A DNA stretch of 64,000 nucleotides from Chitinophaga deserti (GTDB lineage: Bacteria; Bacteroidota; Bacteroidia; Chitinophagales; Chitinophagaceae), in NCBI RefSeq assembly GCF_003149455.1, contig NZ_QFFK01000006.1, positions 124,001 to 188,000 on the forward strand, given 5' to 3'. Shown here piece by piece: positions 52,149 to 62,018 of the stretch; positions within the stretch are counted from its first letter, which is position 1, and each line of letters starts with the position of its first letter. The translations under genes were made by a program, and so were the position numbers. The notes beneath the pieces were generated by a model that was given only the letters and a program-made list of their open reading frames with translations, was not told the DNA's origin and made no database searches.

Positions 52149-53702
52149 TTAAATCCCCTTGTATTCCCCCCATACGTTCCGCAGGGTATCAGCGATTTCG
52201 CCAAGGGTGCAATAATGCTCCACGGCTTCTACTACCAGGGGCATGAGGTTCTCTGTCGTCTGCGCTTTTTCGGCGATGGCGGCCAGCAGGGCTTCCACTT
52301 TTACGTTGTCGCGCCGGGCACGTAGAGAAGCCAGTTTATCGGATTGATGTTTACGGATGCTGTCGTCGATCCGGAATACCTCGGTATCCGCGGTTTCTTC
52401 CACTACAAATTTGTTAACGCCGACAATGATTTTTTCGCCGCTTTCAATTTCCTGCTGGTATTGATAGGCGCTGCGGGCAATCTCGTCCTGAATGAAGCCC
52501 TGTTCAATAGCGCTGACAGATCCGCCCATGGCATCGATCTTATGTACCAGCTCCCAGGCGCGTTCTTCCATTTCTTTGGTAAGGGCTTCCACGTAGTAGG
52601 AGCCTGCCAGCGGGTCTACCGTGTCAGCAATACCGCTTTCGTACCCTACAATCTGCTGGGTGCGGAGGGCGATGCGGGCGGCTGATTCCGTAGGCAGGGA
52701 AATGGCTTCGTCAAATCCATTCGTATGGAGTGACTGTGTGCCGCCCAGAGTAGCAGCCAGGGTTTGCACGGCTACACGCACAATGTTGTTGTGTGGTTGC
52801 TGGGCAGTGAGGGTGCTGCCACCGGTTTGGGTATGGAAACGGAGCATTTGCGCTTTAGGATCGGTGGCGCCGAGGTTCTGGGTGATATGTGCCCACATGT
52901 TACGGGCAGCACGGAATTTCGCCACTTCTTCAAACAAATGGTTATGTGCATTGAAGAAGAAACTGAGGCGCTTGGCAAACACGTTGATATCAAGCCCCTT
53001 TTCCAGGGCGGCCTTCAGGTAAGCCTTGCCGTTGGAGAGCGTAAAAGCCAGCTCCTGTACGGCGTTGGCGCCCGCTTCACGGATGTGGTAACCGCTGATG
53101 GAAATTGTATTCCATTTCGGTACTTCATGGCTGCAATAGTCGAAAATATCAGTGATAAGCCGCATAGATGGTTGCGGCGGATATATGAACGTACCGCGGG
53201 CGGCATATTCTTTCAGGATATCGTTCTGGATGGTGCCGGAAATCTTCTTCAGATCGGCCCCCTGTTTTTTAGCTAATGCCACATAAAATGCAAGCAGGAT
53301 AAATGCCGTGGCGTTAATGGTCATGGAAGAAGATACTTTCTCCAGCTCAATGCCGGCAAAGAGCGTTTCCATATCTTCCAGCGAATCGATGGCTACGCCC
53401 ACTTTACCCACTTCACCTTCTGCCATGGCGTGGTCGGAATCATACCCGATCTGGGTAGGGAGGTCGAACGCTACGCTGAGGCCCATTACGCCCTGGCTCA
53501 GGAGAAAATGATATCTTTTGTTGGATTCTTCGGCAGTACTGAAGCCCGCATACTGACGCATTGTCCAGAGTTTATCGCGGTACATGGTGGCGTGGATGCC
53601 CCGGGTGAAAGGGAAACGACCCGGTAGCTCGTCCATCGGAACCGGTGTGGTGTATAAGGGCCGGATTTCGATTCCCGAATCTGTTTTGATTGGCTTTTCC
53701 AT
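52149..53702 (-). CDS. Methylmalonyl-CoA mutase family, large subunit
   Basis: A 517-residue acyl-CoA mutase catalytic subunit. The (beta/alpha)8 barrel has [44 protein letters not shown] residues, [28 protein letters not shown] and SYYVEALT. The C-terminal B12-binding domain of single-chain enzymes is missing, so it must pair with a separate small subunit. This split is also found in archaeal methylmalonyl- and bacterial isobutyryl-CoA mutases. Which substrate it uses is not clear. No small subunit or epimerase lies in the window. Confidence 0.92.
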   Translation of the reverse strand: MEKPIKTDSGIEIRPLYTTPVPMDELPGRFPFTRGIHATMYRDKLWTMRQYAGFSTAEESNKRYHFLLSQGVMGLSVAFDLPTQIGYDSDHAMAEGEVGKVGVAIDSLEDMETLFAGIELEKVSSSMTINATAFILLAFYVALAKKQGADLKKISGTIQNDILKEYAARGTFIYPPQPSMRLITDIFDYCSHEVPKWNTISISGYHIREAGANAVQELAFTLSNGKAYLKAALEKGLDINVFAKRLSFFFNAHNHLFEEVAKFRAARNMWAHITQNLGATDPKAQMLRFHTQTGGSTLTAQQPHNNIVRVAVQTLAATLGGTQSLHTNGFDEAISLPTESAARIALRTQQIVGYESGIADTVDPLAGSYYVEALTKEMEERAWELVHKIDAMGGSVSAIEQGFIQDEIARSAYQYQQEIESGEKIIVGVNKFVVEETADTEVFRIDDSIRKHQSDKLASLRARRDNVKVEALLAAIAEKAQTTENLMPLVVEAVEHYCTLGEIADTLRNVWGEYKGI

Positions 53703-53757
53703 ATTTACAATGTTAGGGTAAAAACGATAAATTGCGGGAAATTTTGTTGACTGGCTT

Positions 53758-54663
53758 ATGATTACCTATCTGTTGCTTGGACTCACGGTTGGACTGGCAT
53801 TATGGAGCATCCTGATGGTGCGGCGTGGCGCCCGGCGGCCATTCCCCGACATCGTTTATTCATCGCTGGTATCGCTGGCGCTGGCGGCTTTCGTTTACCT
53901 GTATGGCACCTGGGTGTATGGGAGCATTTATCTCAAATATGTTTTCGGAGGTTTATACGTTTGTCTTTTCTGCTATTTCCTGATCCGTAGAAAAACCGAT
54001 CTGCCCCGGCGCACACCTTTTGTAAGACTCACTTTCTTTGTACTCCTTACATTAGCCGTAGTTTTATATTTCACCGGAACTACAGGTACCCCCCGGACCG
54101 TAGAGCTGGATTTTCCCATGAAGAAGGGCCGTTATTTCGTGTTGCAGGGCGGGAAAGGCCTTCCGTCCAACGTATTCCATTTCAGCCTGCGGGGGGCTAT
54201 CTATGCAATGGATATTGTAAGGCTGAACGACTGGGGAAACCGTGCCAATACCGTCTTCTCCAAAAATCTGGAAGACTATGCCATTTTCGGGGATACGGTG
54301 TATAGCCCCTGTTCGGGCCGTATCATCCGTGCACATGGGGATGATCCGGATAATATCCCACCGAATATGAAGCGCGGGCCGAAGAATACTAATGCCGTAT
54401 TGATTGATGCCGGGGAATATTATGTATTCATGGGGCACCTCAAACAAGGGAGTGTGATAGTGAAGGAAGGGGATGAGGTGAAGACTGGGCAGCCAATGGC
54501 CTGCGTGGGCAATTCCGGTTTCAGTACTGAGCCTCACCTCCACATCCAGGTGCACCGTAAGGAGAAAGGGAAACCCTGGTATGCATCCGAGCCGTTGTAT
54601 ATTAATTTCAACGGGCATGGATATCTGCTGAATGAGATGATCCGCAAAAAGCATCTGAAATAA
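53758..54663 (+). CDS. Membrane-anchored M23 (LytM-like) peptidase
   Basis: A 301-residue protein with about four membrane helices in its first 110 residues and a C-terminal M23 domain. The metallopeptidase part has [15 protein letters not shown] near the first ligand positions, and [18 protein letters not shown] with the HxH motif. [20 protein letters not shown] is the usual lead-in. It probably cleaves peptidoglycan cross-links or has lost activity, since the first ligand set cannot be confirmed by eye. It is divergent from the mutase and ends at a terminator. Confidence 0.87.
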   Translation: MITYLLLGLTVGLALWSILMVRRGARRPFPDIVYSSLVSLALAAFVYLYGTWVYGSIYLKYVFGGLYVCLFCYFLIRRKTDLPRRTPFVRLTFFVLLTLAVVLYFTGTTGTPRTVELDFPMKKGRYFVLQGGKGLPSNVFHFSLRGAIYAMDIVRLNDWGNRANTVFSKNLEDYAIFGDTVYSPCSGRIIRAHGDDPDNIPPNMKRGPKNTNAVLIDAGEYYVFMGHLKQGSVIVKEGDEVKTGQPMACVGNSGFSTEPHLHIQVHRKEKGKPWYASEPLYINFNGHGYLLNEMIRKKHLK

Positions 54664-54701
54664 AAAAAGAGGGTCCTGGTAAAACCGGGACCCTCTTTTT
54701 T
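54662..54701. terminator. Terminator between convergent genes
   Basis: GAGGGTCC (54669-54676) pairs with GGACCCTC (54688-54695), plus GGT/ACC inside, flanked by A7 and T6 tracts, so it works both ways. Confidence 0.88.
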
Positions 54702-54719
54702 GATATCGTTAAGTTGCTG

Positions 54720-55262
54720 TTACCGTTTCATCAGTTTACGGGCTTCCGCATTGATGATCTCCGAAGCAATATCGGAAGGTGATTCCGGTTGCAGCATGAA
54801 CAGTTCAAGGATTTGCTTGTTCAGATCTATGGAAGGTGCATCTGGCGGCAGTTTGAGTGCCAGCTGGTTGATGATGGAAATGGTTTGTTCCTTCACCGTT
54901 TTTACAGCTTCCCAGGCAGTAGGCGTTACATATATCTGCTGCGAAACATTGTGGTCGTATTCTGATTTGATACTCGATACCATGCCGATCTGCATGTCCA
55001 GTACAGTAAAGCCCGGCTGGTTCACACGGCTGATCAGGTTCTGAGGAGCTATACGCTCAACAAATAGAATGATCCGCTCGTATGCCTGCAATTGTAAGGG
55101 CAGAACAATATTGGGATTTTCACCTTTGGGATGCGTGCTCTCTTCCTCTTTCTCCTTCTCTTTCTTTTCTCCCTTCTTCAAAGTGTCTTTCAAAGTCCAA
55201 ATCACGAGCACTACCGCGCCGGCGATGATCAAAATAAATAACAATTCCTGACTGGATGGCAT
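54720..55262 (-). CDS. Single-pass membrane protein, conserved unknown
   Basis: A 180-residue protein with one N-terminal membrane helix (about 7-23), a lysine/glutamate-rich coil, and a folded domain from about residue 53. The folded part has LPLQLQAYERIILFVERIAPQNLI and VTPTAWEAVKTVKEQTISIIN, a pattern I have seen in conserved Bacteroidota proteins of unknown function (possibly DUF7935). I cannot name the function. The gene stands alone. TATATTTG on the minus strand (complement of 55285-55292) is a full -7 match 22 bases upstream of the ATG. Confidence 0.75.
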   Translation of the reverse strand: MPSSQELLFILIIAGAVVLVIWTLKDTLKKGEKKEKEKEEESTHPKGENPNIVLPLQLQAYERIILFVERIAPQNLISRVNQPGFTVLDMQIGMVSSIKSEYDHNVSQQIYVTPTAWEAVKTVKEQTISIINQLALKLPPDAPSIDLNKQILELFMLQPESPSDIASEIINAEARKLMKR

Positions 55263-55284
55263 AATCGTGTGACGTTTATATTTA

Positions 55285-55292
55285 CAAATATA
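55285..55292 (-). promoter_or_regulatory. -7 box upstream of the 180-aa membrane protein
   Basis: TATATTTG on the minus strand matches TAnnTTTG; transcription would start about 10 bases before the ATG. No clear -33 box. Confidence 0.5.
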
Positions 55293-55325
55293 ACAGGAAA
55301 TTGTAATTCATAAGGGATTCTTTTA

Positions 55326-56777
55326 TTAACATTCCGGTAAACTGATAGGAATATTAACGGCAAGCCCTCCGTCGGAGGTTTCCTTGTATTTGGAATTCAT
55401 ATCCAGGGCAGTGTCCCACATGGTTTTCACAACCGCGTCCAGCGATACTTTTGCCAGTTCAGGATTGCTTTGGAGGGCCAGCTGGCTGGCAGTGATGGCT
55501 TTAATGGCTCCCATGGTGTTCCGTTCTATACAGGGTATCTGTACGAGTCCGCCAATGGGGTCGCAGGTGAGGCCAAGGTGATGTTCCATGGCTATTTCAG
55601 CGGCCATCAGTACCTGGCGCTGCGATCCACCCAGGCATTCTGTAAGGGCCGCGGCAGCCATAGCGGAGGAAACTCCGATCTCAGCCTGGCAACCGCCCAT
55701 AGCAGCAGAGATAGTAGCCCGTTTCTTGAAGATGCTGCCGATTTCTGATGCGCACAGTACAAACTGGAGGATACGGTCTTCGTGGAAACCATCACAGAAA
55801 GTGATGTAATACTGCAGTACAGCGGGTATTACACCGGCGGCGCCATTGGTAGGCGCTGTTACCACCCGTCCGAAAGAGGCGTTCTCTTCATTTACTGCCA
55901 GTGCAAAGCAGCTCACCCAGTCGAGCGTATAGGAGAAATGCTGTCCCCCTGCGCGGATGGCCTCAATCCATGAACTATAATCTTCGTAAGTACGGCCGTT
56001 CAGCAGTTTCTTGTTTAAAGATGCAGCCCTGCGCCCTACTTTGAGTCCGCCGGGAAGCTCTCCTGTGGTATGGCATCCGCGATAGGTACATTCCCGCATT
56101 ACATCCCAGATCTTCATTACGCCGGCCTTTGTTTCGGCCTCGCTGCGCCAGGCATGCTCGTTTTCCATTACCAGCTCGGAGATGGAAAAACCGGTCTTGA
56201 TACACCATTGCAGGAGCTGGCGGGCGGTATCGATAGGGAAAGGGAGGTCTACACTGCTGTTGCTGCCTCCGCCGATCTCACCTTCTTTCACCACGAACCC
56301 GCCGCCGATGGAATAGTAAGTGGCGGCCTGTTGTTCGCCATTATCCAATGTTACGAGGAAAGTAAGGGCGTTTGGATGGAAAGGGAGGGATTCCTCATAA
56401 AGGAATGAAATATCAGTTACGGGATCGAAATCGATGAAGCGTTCACCATGCAGGTGCAGCTTACGGTCGCGGCGGATGCCATCGATCTTGGAATCGATCC
56501 GGTTAACGTCAAAAGTAACGGGGTCATCTCCTGAAAGGCCCAGCAGTACTGCGATATCGGTACCGTGGCCGTGGCCCGTTTTGGCAAGGGAGCCATACAG
56601 GAGAACAGACAGCTGCCGGATGTTATCCAGCCGGTCCTGGGCTTTCATCTCGTCGAGGAAACGCATGGCGGCACGCCAGGGCCCCAGTGTGTGGGAGCTG
56701 GACGGGCCAACGCCTATCTTGAAAATATCAAATACGGAAATACACTCGTGTGGCAAAATATCAGGTTTAGCCTCCAA
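55326..56777 (-). CDS. sdaA: L-serine dehydratase (single-chain, iron-sulfur)
   Basis: A 483-residue enzyme that turns L-serine into pyruvate and ammonia. It has the beta domain first ([24 protein letters not shown]) and the alpha domain next. Cysteines in [32 protein letters not shown] hold the 4Fe-4S cluster. [14 protein letters not shown] is conserved. No in-frame ATG exists before the conserved motif; translation must start at TTG 56777, TTG 56756 or a similar codon. GGAGG at 56771-56775 lies 14 bases before the second TTG. A terminator hairpin lies just upstream. Confidence 0.93.
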   Translation of the reverse strand: MEAKPDILPHECISVFDIFKIGVGPSSSHTLGPWRAAMRFLDEMKAQDRLDNIRQLSVLLYGSLAKTGHGHGTDIAVLLGLSGDDPVTFDVNRIDSKIDGIRRDRKLHLHGERFIDFDPVTDISFLYEESLPFHPNALTFLVTLDNGEQQAATYYSIGGGFVVKEGEIGGGSNSSVDLPFPIDTARQLLQWCIKTGFSISELVMENEHAWRSEAETKAGVMKIWDVMRECTYRGCHTTGELPGGLKVGRRAASLNKKLLNGRTYEDYSSWIEAIRAGGQHFSYTLDWVSCFALAVNEENASFGRVVTAPTNGAAGVIPAVLQYYITFCDGFHEDRILQFVLCASEIGSIFKKRATISAAMGGCQAEIGVSSAMAAAALTECLGGSQRQVLMAAEIAMEHHLGLTCDPIGGLVQIPCIERNTMGAIKAITASQLALQSNPELAKVSLDAVVKTMWDTALDMNSKYKETSDGGLAVNIPISLPEC

Positions 56778-56805
56778 AGTTAAGGGTTTGAAGGCACAAA
56801 AAAGG

Positions 56806-56833
56806 AACGCGCTGCCAATGATGGCAGCGCGTT
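56806..56833 (-). terminator. Terminator of the right SusCD locus
   Basis: AACGCGCTGCCA (56806-56817) and TGGCAGCGCGTT (56822-56833) are exact complements around ATGA. A6 on the left gives a T-tract on the minus strand. It lies 29 bases upstream of sdaA. Confidence 0.85.
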
Positions 56834-56871
56834 ATTACATATGGCGTTTCCGTTTTTTGCTGTTGTAACCG

Positions 56872-58266
56872 TCAGTTCTTATCCCACCATACTTTCCCGT
56901 TCGGCGTATCGCCTGCATTGGCGAACTGCCTGCTGATGGCGGCACGGTAGTTATCTCCGTTGTTAAATGATTCATCTGCAGGATAAGTTTGCCGGGTTGG
57001 CACTGGTTTTCCATTCACAGGTACCAATGCAGGATATCCCGTTCTGCGATATTCTGCCCAGGCTTCAAAGCCATGCATGAACAGGTGTACCCAGCGCTGG
57101 GTGGCTATCTGCTGCATTCCGGTTGCTGCTGTATATGCCACACCGGGTTTTGCCAGCAATGCTGCAAGGCCGGTAGCATTGCCCGTCCATTGAATCAGTG
57201 ATTGCTCGATGGCATCTTCGTAATATTCCTGCGCTTTGGCTTCGCCACCGTTGATCCATCCGCGCTTAGCCCCTTCGGCCAGCGCAAACAGCGCCTGTGC
57301 ATAGGTTACGAGGTAAACAGGGGCGTCCTGCGTACGTACGGCTTCGCCGAGCAGGGAGTATTTATCGATGTTGGACCCGTCGGTACTGCCATATGGCAGA
57401 CCTACATACAGGCCGTCCTGGGCATTAGGGAGGACGTATACTGCCAGCCGGGGATCATCTGCGTTTTTCAATGTATTTACCAGCAATTCGGAACCGGCCC
57501 ACCATTCGCGGCCCTGAACGGTCCACTGGTTATACCAGAAGCTTTCGTTGTTGGCGTCCGGAAGGTTTTTGAAAGTGAAGTTGTCGCTGTTGCTGAGCAT
57601 GATCCCAGCGGTGAGGGCTTTGTTGAATTCTTCACGTGCTTTATCAGGTGATGCGTCAGACATACGGAGTGCCATGAGCAGGCGGATGGTGTTGCTGAGC
57701 CTTTTCCATTTGTCGGGGTCACCGGCATATATGATGTCGTTGGTGATCTTACCGGCTACAAATTCTCCCGAAGCCTGTGTAAGCAGGGCAAGGAGGTTGT
57801 TGTAGATGGATTCCTGCGTGTCGTATACAGGAGTGAAGGTGGATTCACCTTTCAGTGCCTGTGAATACGGAATATCGCCCCAACGGTCGGTAATATGCCA
57901 GAAGAAGTAAGCTTTCAGTACTTTGGCCACAGCTATCTGGTTGGGGATAGGCCCGTCGAGGGAATTCTGTTCCGGCTTGGTGAGCACCGATTCCAGGTTC
58001 ATCAGCGGATCGTGATAGAGCGTGTAGAAGCTGGCGGATGGCTCGGTATACAGGGAAAGGTTCGGGTAGAGCGTTTCCATGAGATACTGTGCGTAGAACT
58101 CACCCTGCGGTACTTCCTGCAGTACGGGCAGCATCAGCTGTGCATTGGCAATGAGCTGTGTGTTGGATGCTTTAGACGGCAGGTTGGGGTTCACGTTGAT
58201 ATCCCCGAATTTATTGCAGCCAGACAGCATGAGGGCGGTAACGATAAGGATATTTATTTTTCGCAT
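56872..58266 (-). CDS. SusD-like lipoprotein, right locus
   Basis: A 464-residue lipoprotein. The signal ends LMLSGC, and CNKFGDINVNPNLPSKA starts the mature protein. This and QLMLPVLQEVPQGEFYAQYLMETLYP belong to the SusD-like_2 subfamily, distinct from the left locus. The C-terminal QRWVHLFMHGFEAWAEYRRTGYP block is also typical. It should cap the SusC barrel at the cell surface. It follows susC after 11 bp and ends the operon at the terminator at 56806. Confidence 0.92.
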   Translation of the reverse strand: MRKINILIVTALMLSGCNKFGDINVNPNLPSKASNTQLIANAQLMLPVLQEVPQGEFYAQYLMETLYPNLSLYTEPSASFYTLYHDPLMNLESVLTKPEQNSLDGPIPNQIAVAKVLKAYFFWHITDRWGDIPYSQALKGESTFTPVYDTQESIYNNLLALLTQASGEFVAGKITNDIIYAGDPDKWKRLSNTIRLLMALRMSDASPDKAREEFNKALTAGIMLSNSDNFTFKNLPDANNESFWYNQWTVQGREWWAGSELLVNTLKNADDPRLAVYVLPNAQDGLYVGLPYGSTDGSNIDKYSLLGEAVRTQDAPVYLVTYAQALFALAEGAKRGWINGGEAKAQEYYEDAIEQSLIQWTGNATGLAALLAKPGVAYTAATGMQQIATQRWVHLFMHGFEAWAEYRRTGYPALVPVNGKPVPTRQTYPADESFNNGDNYRAAISRQFANAGDTPNGKVWWDKN

Positions 58267-58277
58267 GATGTCGGCTT

Positions 58278-61200
58278 TTAGAAGTTCACAATAAGGTTAG
58301 CACCAAAAGATCGTACCGTATTGGCCTGTCCGCTTTCACGCCAGCTGATGGAAGTAGAGCCGGTTGAAAGTTCGGAAGGATCGAGACCTTTGGGAGCTTT
58401 CTGCCAGATCATTGCCGGGTTGCGTGCAATGAGGGCCAGGTTGATGCTCTGGAAGGGCAATCTGCCAAGGTCCTTTTTGCTGAAGGTATAACCCAGCCGC
58501 AGCTCGCGCAGCTTGATGTACGAGGCGTCTATGAGCCATTCTTCGTACACATGCGTACCTACATGGGTGCGCCAGTATACTTTGGCATCTACATACGCTT
58601 CCGTGTATTGTTTCGTGGCATTAGAGATACCTGTTACTTTCATACCGCCGCCCTGTGCCACAGGGTCGCGTACATTCTTGCCTCTGTCGTTCATAGCTGC
58701 TGTTGCCGGTGCGATGCCTGTTTTATGTGCGAGCATCCAGCTGCGGCTGAAGAACTGGCCACCTTTCTGCCAGTCGATCATCGCGCTCAGATCAAACTTG
58801 CCGATCTTAAACGTATTCTGCCAGCCACCTGTCATATCCGGTAATACAGAGCCGAAGTTGTGTGTGGCGGAAGTGTACATCGGCATATTGTTATTGTCGA
58901 GCAGGATCATTCCGGTTGCGGAATCACGCTGGTATGCCTTGCCGATCAGACTGCCGAAAGCTTCTCCTACATAGGAGTTGAGGTAACTGTCTGCCTGCGA
59001 ATAGCGGGTATTGTCGATGGGGTACACGTTTTGATTTGGTCCCAGCTCTACCACCATGCTCCTGTTGCGGTTCATGTTGAAGATGGTTTGCCAGGTGAAG
59101 AATTCACCACGTACCGGCGTTGCGCTCAGTGATATTTCGAAACCCTTACTTTGAATAAGCCCTGCGTTTATAATGGTTCCGCTATAGCCGCTGGTACTGG
59201 AAAGGGCAAGGGGGATGATCTGGTTCCGGTTCTTCTGCTGGTACCAGGTAAAGTCCAGGCCAATACGGTTGTCGAGGAACTTCAGATCGGCACCGGCTTC
59301 GAAAGCATGTGCAAACGAAGGCTTGATATTGGGATTCACCAGGTTATCGCGTACATACATGGTATTCACCGGAGTACCGTCGGGGAGGGTATAAATGGTT
59401 CCTACGCCAAAGTTCTGGCTGGTCTGGTATACACTGAGGTCGCTGCCGGCCTGTGCATAGCTCATGCGTACTTTACCATAAGAAAGTGCTTTCCATTTAA
59501 GATCGTCGCTGAACACATAGCTCGCTGAAACGGAAGGATACCAATAGGAGTTGTATTGCTCCATGAGGGTGGAGGAGTTATCATTCCGAAGGGAGCCTTC
59601 CAGGAAGTAACGGTTTTTATATCCGAGAGAAACCATGCCGTAGCCGCTTCTGATCTTCTTTTCACTGAGATAGTTCGCAATCTCCGGCCGGTCGTTGGAA
59701 GCCGCCAGGTTGAAGTAATCCGGACTGTTCAGTCCTCCCACCGTGGCACCTGTCATGTATGTATTTTTGCGGTAGAAGCTGTTCCCACCGAGGTTGGCAT
59801 GGAGCGAGATATCACCCCAGTTTTTGGTGTACTGGGCGAGGAACTCATAGTTCATTTCAGTATTCTGGTATTTGCCGACAGTATATTCCGGTGTGCCCAG
59901 TCCTCCGAAGCCATGGCGCGTTTCAATGTTCTGGGAGAACATGTCGCCACGTGCAAAGCCGCTTACTTTCAGGCCCGGTAATATTTCGTAGGTAAGCCCC
60001 ACATCACCGAAGAAACGGTCGCGGTTGTCGTTAGCCGGACTTTCATACGCAAGGAAATAAGGGTTGTTCCAGTTGGTAAGTCGTGGATTGGGATTGGCGG
60101 CGGTGGGAGTGGCGATGCTCCATCCGAGGATGCGGCCGTCCGGGTATTTATAGTCGCGCAGCCGGCGCATATCCATACTCCGCTGGAACCACTGTACGAT
60201 GAACCTTGCACCGTCTTCCGATCCTTGTTTCGGCCGTTGTGCTTTGTTATTGGCGTAGTTCAGGTTCGTGGAAACGGTGAGTTTGGGGGTAATATCGAGT
60301 GAGCCGCTGATACCGAGGTTGTTACGTTTCAGCCAGGTGTTGGGTTCTACGCCGCCGATGCTGGTGTTGTTGTAGCTCACACGGAAAGTGGAGTTCTCGT
60401 TACCGCCTGTTACATTGACGCCGTTATTGAACGTATAGCCGGTTTCGTAATAGTCTTTGATGTTATCGGGGTAGGCAACGAAAGGGGTTTCCTTTCCGAA
60501 AGTAGGATCCTGCGGGTAGTAGCTGAATACCTGTCTTGCAGGAGTGCCATCCGCTTTGGGGCCCCAGCTTTCATCCACACTCATGCCTACTACTTTCTGT
60601 CCGGCGGCATTGGTGCTCCAGGTTTGCGTGGAGCCGCCACCGTAGATATTCTGCATAGGCATAAAATTGCCTGCCCTTTCAAGGGAGAAGGCGCTGTTCA
60701 GCGTTACATTCACCTTTTTAGGCCCTTTACTGCCCTTGCGGGTGGTGATCATGATTACGCCGTATTGACCGCGCAAGCCGTACAGGGCGGAGGCGGCAGG
60801 GCCTTTCAGGACTTCTATATTCTCAATGTCTTCAGCGTTAATATCCTGCGCCAGGTTGCCATAATCGGCCCCATCCAGGCCTGCGTAGTTGGAGTTGGAA
60901 ATGGGGGTACCGTCTACCACTATGAGCGGCTGGTCGGTTCCGGAGAGGGAGTTAACGCCGCGGATCTTTATTTTCTGTGTACCGCCCATACTGGCGCCGG
61001 AAGCACCGGTAACCTGTACGCCTGCAATTTTGCCTGCCAGTGAGCCGAGCACGTTGGTTTCTTTGGTATAGGTGAGGTTTTCACCTTTTACTCCCTGTGT
61101 GGCGTAACCGAGCGAGCGGGCGTCGCGTTTAATGCCGAGAGCCGTAACCACCACTTCTGAGAGCTGGCGGTCGTTTTCTGTAACGGTGAAGTTAGCTTCA

Positions 61201-61871
61201 GCGAAGCCATCAGTTACCGTGACTGTCATTTTCAACGGGTTATGGCCCATTGCGCTGGCTGTTACTTCATAAGTACCTGCTTTCAGGCCACCGATGCTGT
61301 ACCTGCCTTCGGCATCCGCCACAGTGCCGTGCGTGGTGCCGGCGATCTGGATGGTGGCGAAGGGGAGGGGATTGCCGTCAGATGTTCGTACAACGCCCCT
61401 GATGCCCCCGTCGAAATCGGGTGCGGTAGCGGGTACGGCTTCAAACACGGCAGCGCTGGCAGGCGCTTTTTTTATAACGATGTGTGTATTAACCTGCTCG
61501 TACCGCAACCCTTTGGGCAGCAGCAGTGCGTCCAGCAACTGGCCAACGGGGATGCCGGAGGCGCGATAGGTAACATTGCCATGACCTTCTATATCACGGG
61601 TTTTGTACGTAAAAGAGCAATCGGCCAGGGATTCTATCTGCCGGAGAGCCTGCCGAAGGGAAATGTTGTTGAGATCGACCGAAACAATCACTTTCCGGAT
61701 ATCCTGCCCTGAACCGTCGGCGGCAAGGAGGATTCCATTGAAAGTCAATAGGATGGCCAGGATGGATATGCGCATAATCAACCTTTTGAGACGTGGCAGT
61801 CCGGAATTTAGGGACTGCCTTTTTTCCACGCGGGGGTCGATGAAAGTGCAGTTTTCTACATACAAATTCAT
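58278..61871 (-). CDS. SusC/RagA TonB-dependent transporter with STN domain, right locus
   Basis: A 1197-residue outer-membrane transporter from ATG 61871; an in-frame ATG at 61961 would add 30 residues. A long signal region is followed by an STN domain (VSVDLNNISLRQALRQIESLADCSFTYK), a carboxypeptidase-regulatory-like repeat (RGVVRTSDGNPLPFATIQIAGT), and a plug with LSEVVVTALGIKRDARSLGYATQ, then IKIRGVNSLSGTDQPLIVVDGTPI. The plug is the canonical SusC type, unlike the left locus. The final strand ends VNF, as expected for the BAM signal. The substrate is unknown. Confidence 0.94.
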   Translation of the reverse strand: MNLYVENCTFIDPRVEKRQSLNSGLPRLKRLIMRISILAILLTFNGILLAADGSGQDIRKVIVSVDLNNISLRQALRQIESLADCSFTYKTRDIEGHGNVTYRASGIPVGQLLDALLLPKGLRYEQVNTHIVIKKAPASAAVFEAVPATAPDFDGGIRGVVRTSDGNPLPFATIQIAGTTHGTVADAEGRYSIGGLKAGTYEVTASAMGHNPLKMTVTVTDGFAEANFTVTENDRQLSEVVVTALGIKRDARSLGYATQGVKGENLTYTKETNVLGSLAGKIAGVQVTGASGASMGGTQKIKIRGVNSLSGTDQPLIVVDGTPISNSNYAGLDGADYGNLAQDINAEDIENIEVLKGPAASALYGLRGQYGVIMITTRKGSKGPKKVNVTLNSAFSLERAGNFMPMQNIYGGGSTQTWSTNAAGQKVVGMSVDESWGPKADGTPARQVFSYYPQDPTFGKETPFVAYPDNIKDYYETGYTFNNGVNVTGGNENSTFRVSYNNTSIGGVEPNTWLKRNNLGISGSLDITPKLTVSTNLNYANNKAQRPKQGSEDGARFIVQWFQRSMDMRRLRDYKYPDGRILGWSIATPTAANPNPRLTNWNNPYFLAYESPANDNRDRFFGDVGLTYEILPGLKVSGFARGDMFSQNIETRHGFGGLGTPEYTVGKYQNTEMNYEFLAQYTKNWGDISLHANLGGNSFYRKNTYMTGATVGGLNSPDYFNLAASNDRPEIANYLSEKKIRSGYGMVSLGYKNRYFLEGSLRNDNSSTLMEQYNSYWYPSVSASYVFSDDLKWKALSYGKVRMSYAQAGSDLSVYQTSQNFGVGTIYTLPDGTPVNTMYVRDNLVNPNIKPSFAHAFEAGADLKFLDNRIGLDFTWYQQKNRNQIIPLALSSTSGYSGTIINAGLIQSKGFEISLSATPVRGEFFTWQTIFNMNRNRSMVVELGPNQNVYPIDNTRYSQADSYLNSYVGEAFGSLIGKAYQRDSATGMILLDNNNMPMYTSATHNFGSVLPDMTGGWQNTFKIGKFDLSAMIDWQKGGQFFSRSWMLAHKTGIAPATAAMNDRGKNVRDPVAQGGGMKVTGISNATKQYTEAYVDAKVYWRTHVGTHVYEEWLIDASYIKLRELRLGYTFSKKDLGRLPFQSINLALIARNPAMIWQKAPKGLDPSELSTGSTSISWRESGQANTVRSFGANLIVNF

Positions 61872-61922
61872 AGCTTTGAATTGTTTAATAATTACCGAAT
61901 AGGGATTATTGAAAAGCTGGAG

Positions 61923-61954
61923 GAGCCGCAGCCGGGTCGCAATCGGAGCGGCTC
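61923..61954 (-). promoter_or_regulatory. Hairpin in the SusC leader, right locus
   Basis: GAGCCGC (61923-61929) pairs perfectly with GCGGCTC (61948-61954) with an 18-nt loop. It lies about 60 bases upstream of the ATG, at the same place as the hairpin of the left locus, and both leaders hold GGCCTGG beside the stem. Confidence 0.4.
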
Positions 61955-62018
61955 TCCGCATTTCCAGGCCTTACCCTGACAAACGTTTACAGGTATGTGC
62001 CATCTTATCAGATTTTGG

